In this document: positions 19,566-28,157 of the stretch, piece by piece | Layout of the letters: every line of letters begins with the position of its first letter | Position numbering within the stretch: position 1 is the stretch's first letter | Source of the DNA: Halorientalis salina | GTDB taxonomy: Archaea > Halobacteriota > Halobacteria > Halobacteriales > Haloarculaceae | Direction of reading: 5' to 3' | Assembly: GCF_005049285.1 (NCBI RefSeq) | Contig: NZ_SOSC01000002.1 | Coordinates: 455,159-519,158 of the forward strand | Length of the DNA: 64,000 nt | Notes under the pieces: model-generated | Databases searched by the model: none | What the model was told of the DNA's origin: nothing | The model's input: only the letters and a program-made list of their open reading frames with translations | Made by a program: the position numbers and the translations under genes

Positions 19566-19900
19566 GCCGTGACGCTTCCACGCCACGCCACTAGACTGTG
19601 CCGAATCTTCTCTCCCGCCATCTTAAAAAGAATCCGCTTTGTTCTCGCGGTGAGACGCGTTCACACAGGTCAGAGAACAGCTACAAACGTCGTTGACGGT
19701 TCGACTGAATCTTCGAACCGACTCCGTGTCGAGTGTGGATGACTGTCCCACAGATTGCCCGATTGTGCGTGCCGAACACGGGCGAAAAAATATAAGTCAT
19801 GTACATGTCATCTAGTTCCTAATATAGGTTCACCCACATCTATACTTAAACACCCGTCAATAACCGGGATAATAAACACACGGCTTTTGTCTGTGTACCG
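19566..19900. promoter_or_regulatory. Divergent regulatory spacer between the ribosomal operon and the Tat-exported hydrolase
   Basis: 335 bp without a gene and clearly more AT-rich than its surroundings. On the minus strand CTTTTTAAGA at 19630-19621 is a good BRE/TATA match for the ribosomal operon. On the plus strand AAAAATATAAG near 19786, CTAATATAGG near 19816 and TATACTTAAA near 19839 are candidate TATA boxes for the gene at 19901; a perfect palindrome CATGTACATG lies near 19800. No stable RNA gene was recognised here. Confidence 0.55.
19621..19630 (-). promoter_or_regulatory. TATA box of the S10/spc ribosomal operon
   Basis: CTTTTTAAGA on the minus strand, about 56 nt before the methyltransferase ATG, leaving a leader of roughly 30 nt. 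It is the only strong TATA-like element upstream of the 14-kb operon seen on this strand. Confidence 0.6.
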
Positions 19901-20881
19901 ATGTGGATGATGAACAATAACATGGGAGACGAAGCTAATGGGGGATCGCCAGGCAAAAACGAAGACGCGGGGAGCGGGATCTCGCGGCGCGACGTGCTCA
20001 GGACGTCGTCGACAGCAGCCGTTGGGGTAGCAGGGCTCGGAGCCGTATCGGGCACCGCCTCGGCAGAGGATACCTCGGACGAGGACGACGAGCTGGACCT
20101 CGGCGTGTTCGAGTGTGTCGAAGACGGACTGCGCATCGACTGCAACAAAACGGTCCAGCTCGATCCGTGGTGGTGGAACGGCGACTACGACCCGGACTTC
20201 GATGTCGGCGATCTCGGCGACGAGGTCCTCGTGTACATCCACGGTCTCTTTGCCGAACCCTTCGCCGAAGAGCAGGCGACGCTGCTCAAGCGGTCGACCG
20301 GGTTCGACGCCGACAACGTCGTTGCGATGAAGTGGCCGTCGTCGGGCGTGAGCTACACCAAACCCTGGGACCGGGCCGCAGAGTACGGCCGGAAGACCGC
20401 CGAATGGCTCATGACCGAGCTGTGGGCGAAGAACCCGGGGACCACGGTGAACGTCGTCGGTCACTCACTCGGCGGCCGTGCGGCGTTCAACATGCTGAAC
20501 CGACTCGAAGAGGCAAACGAGCAGGTCCAGAACGTCGTCGCGGTGGGGCCGGCCGACATGGCGCGGTTCGTCTGTGACCACGACGAGAGCGGCGACCGCA
20601 TCTACAACTACTACGACGGCATCGACCAGGGCGCCGACAACGTCTACGTACTCTACTCCGATGACGACTTCGCGGTCGGGAGCATGCACGAACTCTGGGG
20701 CGATGCGTTCTGGTACACGCCTGACGGTGAGGGACTCGGTGCCGAAGGTCCGACCTGTAACAACTACCCGGACAACCTGCACCCGGTCGACGTGAGCGAC
20801 GAGGTCCAGAACCACTGTGAGTACTACAAGCCCGACGGCGACACCGAGGCACTCTCCAAAGCCGTCTACGGTCAGCTCTAA
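19901..20881 (+). CDS. Tat-exported alpha/beta hydrolase (lipase/esterase-like)
   Basis: 326 residues if started at 19901; ATGs at 19910 and 19922 are equally plausible. Residues 27-55 form a twin-arginine signal (ISRRDVLRTSSTAAVGVAGLGAVSG, cut near TASA-ED), so the enzyme is exported folded, as is usual in haloarchaea. The alpha/beta hydrolase core shows the oxyanion strand VYIHGLF (111-117) and nucleophile elbow GHSLGG with Ser189; a His near LHPVDV in the C-terminal part may complete the triad. Substrate unknown. Monocistronic, with an AT-rich promoter region. Confidence 0.8.
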   Translation: MWMMNNNMGDEANGGSPGKNEDAGSGISRRDVLRTSSTAAVGVAGLGAVSGTASAEDTSDEDDELDLGVFECVEDGLRIDCNKTVQLDPWWWNGDYDPDFDVGDLGDEVLVYIHGLFAEPFAEEQATLLKRSTGFDADNVVAMKWPSSGVSYTKPWDRAAEYGRKTAEWLMTELWAKNPGTTVNVVGHSLGGRAAFNMLNRLEEANEQVQNVVAVGPADMARFVCDHDESGDRIYNYYDGIDQGADNVYVLYSDDDFAVGSMHELWGDAFWYTPDGEGLGAEGPTCNNYPDNLHPVDVSDEVQNHCEYYKPDGDTEALSKAVYGQL

Positions 20882-20975
20882 TAGTTAGTTTTCAACGACA
20901 AGTATTGTCCGGCAGTTTTTATGATAGTGTGTACGCAGGTTCCGAGATGAAATAGCACCCGGAGAGAGACTCGAA

Positions 20976-21491
20976 CTACACGTTCGATCCGAGCCACGCG
21001 CCCAGGGTGAGCCCGTAGATGACGTGGCTCACGTGGAAGATCCACCGCTCGTCCGGGGCCAGGTCCAGCCCCAGGAGGCGCCCCAGGACGACCCGCGTTC
21101 CGAAGGCCGACATCCCCAGGCCGTACAGCGTCGCCAGAATGGTCCCCTGTCGTTCCCGGTGGACTTCAGCACCGCGGAGCCGGTGCTCGACGGCAGCGGT
21201 GAACGCAGTCCCACCGGCGATGCCGTAGAGGAAATGGAGGACGAGCGCCTGGATCGGGTAGTCGTCCGGGTCGCCGTTCCCCATATATTCCGCCCAGAAC
21301 TCGGCCGTCGGCGGCAGAGAGTCGGTGATCGGCATCCGGAACAGCGTCATCACGGCCGTCGCGATGGCACCGCCCTTCACCCCGAGTCGAAGGGTGCCAG
21401 TCGTGCGCCGGCCGTCGTCGGAACGGTCGGGCGGTTGGCGGTGAGCGGTCGGTTCGACCCCGTTGTCGGCAGGGTCCGTCGTCGCGGACAT
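20976..21491 (-). CDS. Uncharacterised haloarchaeal membrane protein
   Basis: 171 residues: a polar N-terminus (1-35), then three or four hydrophobic segments (GAIATAVMTLFRMPITD, ALVLHFLYGIAGGTAFTAAV, ILATLYGLGMSAFGTRVVLG, VSHVIYGLTLGAWLG). Repeated HF/HVxYG histidine-glycine patterns in the helices are notable, but no known metal site can be claimed. Convergent with the hydrolase gene upstream. Function not recognised. Confidence 0.6.
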   Translation of the reverse strand: MSATTDPADNGVEPTAHRQPPDRSDDGRRTTGTLRLGVKGGAIATAVMTLFRMPITDSLPPTAEFWAEYMGNGDPDDYPIQALVLHFLYGIAGGTAFTAAVEHRLRGAEVHRERQGTILATLYGLGMSAFGTRVVLGRLLGLDLAPDERWIFHVSHVIYGLTLGAWLGSNV

Positions 21492-21680
21492 GGAGAATCC
21501 GGATAGCCTACTACTCGCGGGCGTGTATGCGTACTTTCGGATCGGTTACGGGTAGAACAGCCACAGTGCGGCACCAACTGAGAGGTAAGTAAATAATAGC
21601 TACTAACCAACGAGCCACCAGAGTGTGACGCAGACAGCCGTTTATGCGGGCAGGCGTGGAACGTCCGGCGAGAGAGACAC

Positions 21681-22052
21681 GTGATCGGACGCACGCAGTG
21701 GGCCATCGCCGAGGGGTACATCCCCGAGACCAGCCACGGCCCCGAACCCGAGATGACGAGCCACGAGACCGTCTGCTTCCTCAACGCCAGCACAGAGGAC
21801 GCGCACGTCGAGATAACGATATTCTTCGAGGACCGAGAGCCAGTCGGGCCCTACGAGGTGACCGTCCCCGCCGAGCGGACGCGCCACGTCCAGTTCAACG
21901 ACTTCGAGGACCCCGAACCGATACCCAAGGGGACAGCCTTCGCCAGCACGATCGAATCGGATCGACCGATCGTCTGCCAGCACACCCGTCTGGACTCTCG
22001 ACAGGCCGAGAACGCCTTGCTCTCGACGACCCCCTACGCCGGAGAGCAGTGA
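21681..22052 (+). CDS. Sensory rhodopsin transducer family protein (ASRT, PF07100-like)
   Basis: 123 residues. The sequence tracks the Anabaena sensory rhodopsin transducer family along its whole length: WAIAEGYIPETS at the start, SHETVCFLNAS, the strand EITIFFEDREPVGPYEVTVPA, RTRHVQFNDF, and SDRPIVCQHTRLDSRQAENAL near the end. In Anabaena the tetrameric all-beta soluble protein binds the photoreceptor; many homologues occur without rhodopsins and a ligand-binding role (carbohydrate) has been suggested. No opsin gene lies in the window, so a light role here is not supported. No signal peptide, so cytoplasmic. The start MIGRTQW at 21681 fits the family. Confidence 0.82.
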   Translation: MIGRTQWAIAEGYIPETSHGPEPEMTSHETVCFLNASTEDAHVEITIFFEDREPVGPYEVTVPAERTRHVQFNDFEDPEPIPKGTAFASTIESDRPIVCQHTRLDSRQAENALLSTTPYAGEQ

Positions 22053-22170
22053 GTGCGACACCCGTCGCGTGACCCCCAGCGGCATGCGAGAAAGGCGAGG
22101 GCGCCGTGATAGGGTGAGACTGGGAGACGGTAGCACGTCTGCCGGCGGTTTTCCGTCCGATTCGGAAGCC

Positions 22171-22177
22171 TTATACA
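22171..22177 (+). promoter_or_regulatory. TATA box of tRNA-Gly
   Basis: TTATACA, 42 nt before the mature tRNA 5' end, which would give a short 5' leader for RNase P to remove. Confidence 0.5.
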
Positions 22178-22212
22178 TCCCTCCGCGGATAGAGTGAAAT
22201 GCAACAGGCAGC

Positions 22213-22283
22213 GCGCTGGTGGTGTAGTGGTATCACAGGACCCTGCCACGGTCCTAACCCGAGTTCAAATCTCGGCCAGCGCA
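22213..22283 (+). tRNA. tRNA-Gly (anticodon GCC)
   Basis: 71 nt fold into a full cloverleaf. The acceptor stem GCGCTGG pairs with CCAGCGC, followed by discriminator A. The D arm contains GTAGTGGTAT. The anticodon stem GGACC/GGTCC encloses the loop CTGCCAC with anticodon GCC at 22245-22247. The T arm is CCGAG-TTCAAAT-CTCGG. No intron and no encoded CCA. Reads GGC/GGT glycine codons, the commonest in this GC-rich genome. Confidence 0.96.
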
Positions 22284-22341
22284 CTTCTACAGAAGCAACC
22301 CACGTAGCGACGCTGCAGCCACACCTGCAGTCTCTTGATCG

Positions 22342-22788
22342 TTAGGATTCGCCAGCCTGCTCTTCGTAGGTGTCTCCTTCTTTGGCTCCTTCCTCGGCCT
22401 CGGTGGCCTCGTCTTCGACCTCTTCCGTGTCGATCTGGACGGTCGTGCTCGTGGAGGACGGTTCCTCGGTGTGGGTTCGCGGTCCGCCCTCGCCGCCGAG
22501 GGGGATTTCGACGGGGAGCCGGTCCTGCAGGTCCTTGGCGATGGATTCGACGCGGTTGCGGACCGTCGCGACTTCCTCCTCGAACTCCTCGACGCTCCGG
22601 TCGACGTGGTAAACGTGGTCGCGCGGCAGGTGGCGCATCAGGTCGTTGCCTTCCTCGTCGGTGTCGACCGGCAACATCCAGTGGTCTTTCGCGTACACCA
22701 GTTCCTCGTTGTCGACGGTCATCTCGGTCCGGCCCTCCTCCGGGTCCTCGTAGACGATCGTCGCCTCGCCGAGTTCGAGCTGTTCCAT
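22342..22788 (-). CDS. Conserved haloarchaeal hypothetical protein with acidic tail
   Basis: 148 residues. The N-terminal part (1-60) looks like a small beta-rich domain (EQLELGEATIVYEDPEEGRTEMTVDNEE, then YAKDHWMLPVD), followed by a heptad-like helical stretch 66-93 (SVEEFEEEVATVRNRVESIAKDL) that may form a coiled coil, then a disordered Ser/Thr/Glu tail. No known domain recognised. It is convergent with the tRNA-Gly gene and divergent from the flavoprotein at 22932. Confidence 0.6.
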   Translation of the reverse strand: MEQLELGEATIVYEDPEEGRTEMTVDNEELVYAKDHWMLPVDTDEEGNDLMRHLPRDHVYHVDRSVEEFEEEVATVRNRVESIAKDLQDRLPVEIPLGGEGGPRTHTEEPSSTSTTVQIDTEEVEDEATEAEEGAKEGDTYEEQAGES

Positions 22789-22931
22789 GGTACACAGTAT
22801 CTAGGTCACGGGGACGGTTATCCCCTCCGTCCGTCGGTTCAGTGAGATAACAGCGCGGTTGCACGAACGCGGTACTCGGGCGAAGGACTGGAACGGCAAA
22901 GCACTCATTCCCGGGGGCGGAACGGGGAGAC

Positions 22932-24296
22932 ATGATCGGCGTCGTCGGCGGTGGAATCGCGGGGATGGCCGCGGCCTACCGGCTCCAGCAGCGCGGCTAC
23001 GAGGTGTGCGTGTTCGAGGCCAGCGAGGACCTCGGGGGACTGGCCGCCGTCTACGAGACGGCCGGCGACCCAATCGAGAAGTTCTACCACCACCTCTCGA
23101 AGTCCGAGGAGACTATCGTCGACCTCATCGGGGAACTTGGGCTCGGCGACCGGTTGGAGTGGCTGTACATGAGCAACGCGTTCTACGTCGACGGCGTCGT
23201 CCACCCGATGGACAAGCCCTGGGAGATCGCCGCGTACCCGCACCTCTCCCTGTACGACAAGTACCGGCTCGCCATGCTCACCATGGAAGTCGACGTCCGC
23301 GGCTGGCTCCCGTCCTTCGACACCTACGACGACCTCCGGGAGTTCGAGGACGTGCCCATCAAGGAGTTCCTGCTCGACCACACCACCCGGAGCGTCTACG
23401 AGAACTTCTGGGAGCCGCTGCTCGACGCGAAGTTCGGCTCCCGAAAGGAGGACGTCAGCGCCGCGTGGCTGCTCGGGCGCGTGAAGTTCCGTGGCGAGCG
23501 CGACCTCCTGCGCGGCGAGATCCTGGGGTATCCGAAGGGTGGCTTCGCCCCGTTTATCGACGCGCTCGTCGAGGCCGTCGGACGTGAGAACATCATCACG
23601 GGCGCACGCGTGACCGAACTCGATACCGACGGGGGGACAGTGCAGTCGCTCACCGTCGAAACCGACGACGAGACGAGGACCCACGACGTGGACGCAGCCG
23701 TCGTCGCGGCGATGCCGAACGTCCTGGAGGAGTTGACGGGCTACCCCTGCGACATCGACTTCCAGGGGACGGTGTGTTCGGTCTGGAGCATGGAGGAGTC
23801 GCTCACCGACACGTACTGGCTGAACATCGCCGACGAGGCGCCGTTCGGGGTGTTCATCGAGCACACGGACTTCGTCCCGCCCGAGCGCTACGGCGGGGAA
23901 CACCTCTACTACACGGCCAGCTACGTCCAGGACCCCAGCGAGGACCTCTGGGGGATGAGCGACGACGAAGTCGAGGAGCTGTGGCAGGAGGGCATCGCCG
24001 ACCTGTTCCCGCAGTTCGATGCCGAAATGGTAAACTGGGTGCAGACGGCACGGAACCCGCGGACAGCACCGGTCTACGAGCGCGGCTATCTCGACATGGT
24101 CGTCCCCTACGACCTCTCCGATGCGGTCGCTGAGGGAGTCTACTACGCGGGGATGGCGAGTCGGGCGCAGTACCCCGAGCGGAGCCTGAACGGTGCCATC
24201 GAGGCCGGCTTCGCGGCCGCCGACCGGGTGACCGACGCGGGCGAGCGACCCGCGAGCGGGTCCGATCCGGGTGACCGCGAACGACTCGCCGAGTGA
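22932..24296 (+). CDS. FAD-dependent amine-oxidase-like flavoprotein (protoporphyrinogen oxidase-like)
   Basis: 454 residues. Starts directly with the ADP-binding strand and GxGxxG motif IGVVGGGIAGMAAAYRLQQRGY, followed by the acidic ribose-binding end FEAS and the amine-oxidase continuation EDLGGLAAVYE. The C-terminal FAD motif GVYYAGMASRAQYPERSLNGAIEAGFAAA is present. The middle resembles the haloarchaeal NAD(P)/FAD-dependent oxidoreductases annotated near protoporphyrinogen oxidase, UDP-galactopyranose mutase or desaturases; the substrate cannot be assigned. Followed 62 bp later by a crotonase. Confidence 0.82.
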   Translation: MIGVVGGGIAGMAAAYRLQQRGYEVCVFEASEDLGGLAAVYETAGDPIEKFYHHLSKSEETIVDLIGELGLGDRLEWLYMSNAFYVDGVVHPMDKPWEIAAYPHLSLYDKYRLAMLTMEVDVRGWLPSFDTYDDLREFEDVPIKEFLLDHTTRSVYENFWEPLLDAKFGSRKEDVSAAWLLGRVKFRGERDLLRGEILGYPKGGFAPFIDALVEAVGRENIITGARVTELDTDGGTVQSLTVETDDETRTHDVDAAVVAAMPNVLEELTGYPCDIDFQGTVCSVWSMEESLTDTYWLNIADEAPFGVFIEHTDFVPPERYGGEHLYYTASYVQDPSEDLWGMSDDEVEELWQEGIADLFPQFDAEMVNWVQTARNPRTAPVYERGYLDMVVPYDLSDAVAEGVYYAGMASRAQYPERSLNGAIEAGFAAADRVTDAGERPASGSDPGDRERLAE

Positions 24297-24358
24297 CCGC
24301 CGGGAGAGTCGGCGGAAACGGACCACATATTTAATGTGGGCCTCCGTGTGCCGGGTGT

Positions 24359-25153
24359 ATGAGCGACGACGCAGTTCTCGTCTCCGTCGACGACCAGATA
24401 GCGACAGTGACGCTGAACAATCCGGACATGCGAAACGCCCTGACGGCAGAGGTGTCGGCGGGCATCGTCGACGCGCTCGACGAGATCGAACGGTCGGACG
24501 CGCGAGTCGTTGTCGTCGAGGGCGCGGGCAGCGCCTTTTGCGCCGGCGGCGACATCAACTCGATGATGGAGGGACTGTCCGGTGACATCCCGGCCTGGCG
24601 GAAGGCCGAAGAGATCATGGCGAGCCTCCACCGGGCCATCGAGCGGCTCATCCGTTGTCCGCTGCCGACGGTCGCGAAGATCGACGGCCAGGCCTTCGGC
24701 GCGGGTGCGAGCCTCGCCATCGCCTGTGACGTTCAGGCCGTCCACGAGGACGTGGACATGAGCTTCGCCTTCCGGAAAGTCGGGCTGGCCGTCGACTCCG
24801 GGACTTCCTGGATGCTGCCCCGGCTCGTCGGTGCGAACGTGGCGAAACGCCTCGTGTTGACGGGACAGGTCATCACCGCCGAGGAGGCCCAGGAACTGGG
24901 CGTCGTCACGGACGTCTACGACGACGAAGAGTACGAGGAGCGGACCGCCGAACTCGTCGCCGCCATCGCCGAGGGGCCGACGGTCGGGCTGAAGATCTCG
25001 AAGCGGCTCATCCGCCAGAACGCGACGAAGTCGCTCACCGAAGCGCTCGACGACGAGGCGACCGCGCAGGCGCTCGCACTCGGCAGTCAGGACCACGCCG
25101 AGGGAGCCAGCGCGTTCATGGAAGGACGCGACACCGAGTTCGAGGGACGGTAA
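24359..25153 (+). CDS. Enoyl-CoA hydratase/isomerase family protein, PaaG-like
   Basis: 264 residues, crotonase fold. The oxyanion-hole segments are GAGSAFCAGGDINSMM and KIDGQAFGAGASLAIACDV. Where classic crotonase carries catalytic Glu164, this protein reads VGLAVDSGTSWMLPRLVG with Asp, as in PaaG-type isomerases, so an isomerase or related activity is more likely than plain hydration. Ends FMEGRDTEFEGR, the usual C-terminus for substrate lid helices. A paralogue with the same pattern lies at 41742. Likely fatty or aromatic acyl-CoA catabolism. Confidence 0.87.
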   Translation: MSDDAVLVSVDDQIATVTLNNPDMRNALTAEVSAGIVDALDEIERSDARVVVVEGAGSAFCAGGDINSMMEGLSGDIPAWRKAEEIMASLHRAIERLIRCPLPTVAKIDGQAFGAGASLAIACDVQAVHEDVDMSFAFRKVGLAVDSGTSWMLPRLVGANVAKRLVLTGQVITAEEAQELGVVTDVYDDEEYEERTAELVAAIAEGPTVGLKISKRLIRQNATKSLTEALDDEATAQALALGSQDHAEGASAFMEGRDTEFEGR

Positions 25154-25234
25154 GGCATCGTCGCGGGCGCGTTCTCTCAAACGAGCGTTTGACCTTAGAG
25201 AAAGCAGTTTATCGGGGAAACGGTACCGGTTGGT

Positions 25235-25912
25235 ATGAAGCGACGCACTGTTCTCGCGACGATCGGAGCCACGACGGTCGCGACCGCTGGCTGTCTCAGC
25301 GACGCCGGCGATCGTCCGAACGACGACAACGGAACGAGTACCGACGGGACCGAGACGGACGACCCCGGAACGGCCGATCCGAAGGGAACGACGACGGCTG
25401 GGGACGAGACGAGGCCCACGCCGGACGACACGTTCGCGGACGTGGCGTGCCCCTCGTTCTCGGAGAGCGCCGACCGGACGGTCTGCTGGCACACCGCCGA
25501 CCTCGACGCAGAACCGATCTATCTCGACGCCAACCCGGACGTCTTCGAGCCGACTCCCGGCGACGACAGCGTCGAGTCGGTCGAGTTCGTGTTGTACAAC
25601 GACTCCGCTGCGGGATTCGGGCTGAACCCGTACGCCTGGGCCATCAAGCGCCGGACCGAAGACGGCTGGGCGCACGTCGCGCCCGAGGAATGGGTCGAAC
25701 CGTGGTACACCGTCGACAGCGGGGAGACCTACACCTGGCGGCTGAGTATGACAGAGCGCACGCAGGCGATGGCCGAGCGGACGATGGCGATCACCGAGGA
25801 CCTCGACGACGGGATCTACGCCTTCCAGATCACCGGGATCGCCGACGAACAGTCGGACGACCCCACGCACGTCGAGTGTCTCGCGCTGTTCGAGGTCGAC
25901 CGCCAGGAGTGA
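25235..25912 (+). CDS. Tat-exported lipoprotein, hypothetical
   Basis: 225 residues. MKRRTVLATIGATTVATAGC is a twin-arginine signal ending in a lipobox (ATAGC, Cys20), so the mature protein is probably lipid-anchored on the outer face. A Thr/Asp/Gly-rich spacer (25-65) precedes a globular domain of about 150 residues with strand patterns SVEFVLYNDSAAGFGLNPYAW and GDDGIYAFQITG-type ends (DDGIYAFQITGIADEQ). It resembles immunoglobulin-like beta-sandwich domains seen in haloarchaeal lipoproteins, but no family could be named. Function unknown. Confidence 0.75.
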   Translation: MKRRTVLATIGATTVATAGCLSDAGDRPNDDNGTSTDGTETDDPGTADPKGTTTAGDETRPTPDDTFADVACPSFSESADRTVCWHTADLDAEPIYLDANPDVFEPTPGDDSVESVEFVLYNDSAAGFGLNPYAWAIKRRTEDGWAHVAPEEWVEPWYTVDSGETYTWRLSMTERTQAMAERTMAITEDLDDGIYAFQITGIADEQSDDPTHVECLALFEVDRQE

Positions 25913-25927
25913 GCCCGGTCCCGTCCG

Positions 25928-26533
25928 TCAGTCCGCGCCCGCTTCCTCGCCGTCCTCGGCGTCGACGCCGGGGGCGTCTGTCACGTCGACGTCGTCGGGT
26001 TCGTCCTGGCCGCCGACGACGAGCTCGCCGTCGTCGGTCTCGACGTACACGTCGTCGGCGAACCCGCCCTCCGCGTGGGGGTGTTCGGGGTCGTCGAGTT
26101 TCTCGGGGGTCGACGGGGCCTCGGCCACGCCGTCGGCCGGTTCGAACTCGCCCAGCGGGTCGGAGATGGTGATGCCCCATCGCTCGAAGAACTCGGCGTA
26201 CCGGTCGTAGTGGTCGGCGAGTTCGTCGCTGGGGAACTCCATCATCTCCGTCCAGCCGTGGTTGTAGAAATCGAAGTTCGCCTGGACGTGGGTGATCTCA
26301 CGAGCCTCGGCCTCGCTGTATCCCGAATCGAGCGCCGCGACGTAGGTGTCCATCGTGGCGTCGAAGAAGTCGTCCAAGTGCGCGCGGCGTTCCTCCTGTC
26401 GATCCTCGTCGGCCTTTTTCAGGAAGACCCTGGTGTGGAGGTCGACCAGCCAGTCGTTGGTTTTCTGGCCGACGACCGGCATCGTCAGCGCCTTCTTGGC
26501 TGCCCAGTGACGGACGTTCTGGCGGATTTTCAT
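25928..26533 (-). CDS. Conserved haloarchaeal hypothetical protein
   Basis: 201 residues from the ATG at 26533 (MKIRQNVRHWAAKKALTMPVVG); nine upstream in-frame codons seem non-coding. Mostly alpha-helical in the first 125 residues (THVQANFDFYNHGWTEMMEFP, DHYDRYAEFFERWGI), then an acidic disordered tail rich in Asp/Glu. Histidines and aromatics in the helical core are conserved-looking but give no recognisable motif. It probably corresponds to one of the haloarchaea-only DUF families; function not known. Confidence 0.65.
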   Translation of the reverse strand: MKIRQNVRHWAAKKALTMPVVGQKTNDWLVDLHTRVFLKKADEDRQEERRAHLDDFFDATMDTYVAALDSGYSEAEAREITHVQANFDFYNHGWTEMMEFPSDELADHYDRYAEFFERWGITISDPLGEFEPADGVAEAPSTPEKLDDPEHPHAEGGFADDVYVETDDGELVVGGQDEPDDVDVTDAPGVDAEDGEEAGAD

Positions 26534-26676
26534 CTCGTCGTCTCGGTAAGGACGCAACACTCTAAAACGTCCCGGCTGCGGGCGCAGGGGGAGTGTGACC
26601 CGTGGCTACGGGGAGGGTGTGGCGACAATGGCGGAGATAGCAATGCACATTAGGCACGGTATGCAACGGGCCGTAC

Positions 26677-27927
26677 ATGAGCGCGTCGCACGTAATCATC
26701 GGTGACGGTATCGCGGGGAGTTCCGCCGCGGAGACCATCCGGGAAGAGGACCCCGATGCCGACATCACGGTCATCACGGAAGAGGGTGAGGCCCTGTACA
26801 ACCGCATTCTCATCAAGGAGTTCGCCAAGGGGAAACTGCCCGAGGCACCCATCTCCATCCACGAGGAAGACTGGTACGCCGAGCGGGACATCGACCTCGA
26901 ACTCGACACGGTCGTCACCGAGGTCGACACCGACGCCAAGGCGGTCCACACCTACGAGGGGGAGACCCACGAGTACGACAAACTCCTGATCGCGACCGGC
27001 GGGACGCCGACCCAGCTGCCGGTCGACAACTCCGACGCCGACGGCATCCACCACTTCTGGACGTTCCAGGACGCCCGGGCCATCCGGGAGAACGCGGCCG
27101 AGGCCGACACCGGCATCGTCGTCGGGGCCGGACTGCTCGGCATCGACCTGGCGGCCATCTGTGGCGCACAGGACGTCGAGGCCAACTACCTGATGCGCGG
27201 CAACCGCTGGTGGCGCTACGCGCTCTCGGAGGACGGGGCCGAAATCATCCACGACGCGCTCGAAGAACACGGCGTGACCCCCGTCTTCGACTCCGGCGTC
27301 GACCACTTCACGACCGACGACGACGGGCAGGTCACCGGTGCAGTCGACCCCAACGGCGAGGAGTACGACGGCGAGTTCGTCGGCGTCGCCATCGGCCTGA
27401 ACTTCAACACGGAGTTCCTCGACGGGTCGGGCATCGAACTGGACGACGGCATCGTCACCGACGAGTACATGCAGACCAACCTGGAAGACGTCTACGCCGC
27501 CGGTGACATCACGCGCTTCTACGACACCATCCTCGGCGAACACACCCAGAACGGGGCCTGGGGCTCGGCCAAAGAGCAGGGCGCCATCGCCGGGATGAAC
27601 ATGGTCGCCGACGACGAGGAAGAGGCGTTCCGCTGGGTCTCCTCGTACTCGATCACCCACTTCGACTTCCCGTTCCTCTCCTTTGGCCACCCGACCATCG
27701 GCGACGACCACGCCGAGCGGAAATACTCCGACACGGAGTGGCGCCGCGTGGCGTTCAAGGACGGCAAAGTCGTCGGCGGCGTCCTCATCGGCGACCTGGC
27801 ACCGCAGTCGAAGTTCAAACAGCTCATCCGCGAGGAACGCGACGTCGCGGACCAGAAGGAAGTCCTCCTTGAGGAGACCGTCGACCTGGACAAACTCGAC
27901 GCCTCCGCGGAAGTCGAGTCCGAGTAA
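26677..27927 (+). CDS. FAD/NAD(P)-dependent pyridine nucleotide oxidoreductase
   Basis: 416 residues. Two Rossmann units: FAD site HVIIGDGIAGSSAAETIRE (residues 4-22) and NAD(P) site GIVVGAGLLGIDLAAI near residue 148, with the second FAD contact DVYAAGDITRFYD around residue 273. The layout matches the NirB/rubredoxin-reductase/ferredoxin-reductase branch of class I pyridine nucleotide-disulfide oxidoreductases; no redox-active CxxxxC is present, so it is not a disulfide reductase. The electron partner is unknown and no ferredoxin or dioxygenase lies adjacent. Stand-alone transcription unit. Confidence 0.83.
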   Translation: MSASHVIIGDGIAGSSAAETIREEDPDADITVITEEGEALYNRILIKEFAKGKLPEAPISIHEEDWYAERDIDLELDTVVTEVDTDAKAVHTYEGETHEYDKLLIATGGTPTQLPVDNSDADGIHHFWTFQDARAIRENAAEADTGIVVGAGLLGIDLAAICGAQDVEANYLMRGNRWWRYALSEDGAEIIHDALEEHGVTPVFDSGVDHFTTDDDGQVTGAVDPNGEEYDGEFVGVAIGLNFNTEFLDGSGIELDDGIVTDEYMQTNLEDVYAAGDITRFYDTILGEHTQNGAWGSAKEQGAIAGMNMVADDEEEAFRWVSSYSITHFDFPFLSFGHPTIGDDHAERKYSDTEWRRVAFKDGKVVGGVLIGDLAPQSKFKQLIREERDVADQKEVLLEETVDLDKLDASAEVESE

Positions 27928-27968
27928 GCGCCGCTATCTTTTCGGTCGTCGAGCCGAACCGTTCGAAC

Positions 27969-28157
27969 GTGATCCGGAGCCTCTACCGGCGGATCCGCGA
28001 GTGGGCGAGCCGCGACGAGGAGGCCCCCTTCGCCGGGTCGGAACTCGACCGCTCGGTGAACTACAGCCACGACGGTGCAGGCGGCGAGGGCGAGCGGGAA
28101 CTGGAGCGGGCTCAAAAGGAGGCAGAGAAACTGACCGAAGTTCAGCAGGAGCGGTGA
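27969..28157 (+). CDS. Small acidic/basic hypothetical protein (62 aa)
   Basis: Opens with a GTG at 27969. The N-terminus is basic and amphipathic (MIRSLYRRIREWASRDEE) and the C-terminus a Glu/Lys-rich helix (GERELERAQKEAEKLTEVQ). Such short proteins recur in haloarchaea next to flavoproteins and housekeeping genes; no function is known. Starts 41 bp after the oxidoreductase and may be co-transcribed. Confidence 0.5.
   Translation: MIRSLYRRIREWASRDEEAPFAGSELDRSVNYSHDGAGGEGERELERAQKEAEKLTEVQQER

Noticed and set aside
21540..21600. Minus-strand LSVGAALWLFYP then stop, resembling the end of a small membrane protein
   Set aside because: An in-frame TAG occurs just upstream and there is no start codon; too short to support.
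22213..22283. tRNA-Gly as a possible integration site
   Set aside because: No integrase, no partial tRNA duplicate and no composition change downstream.
24143..25870. Long minus-strand open frame across the crotonase and lipoprotein genes
   Set aside because: Antisense to two well-supported genes and lacking any motif.
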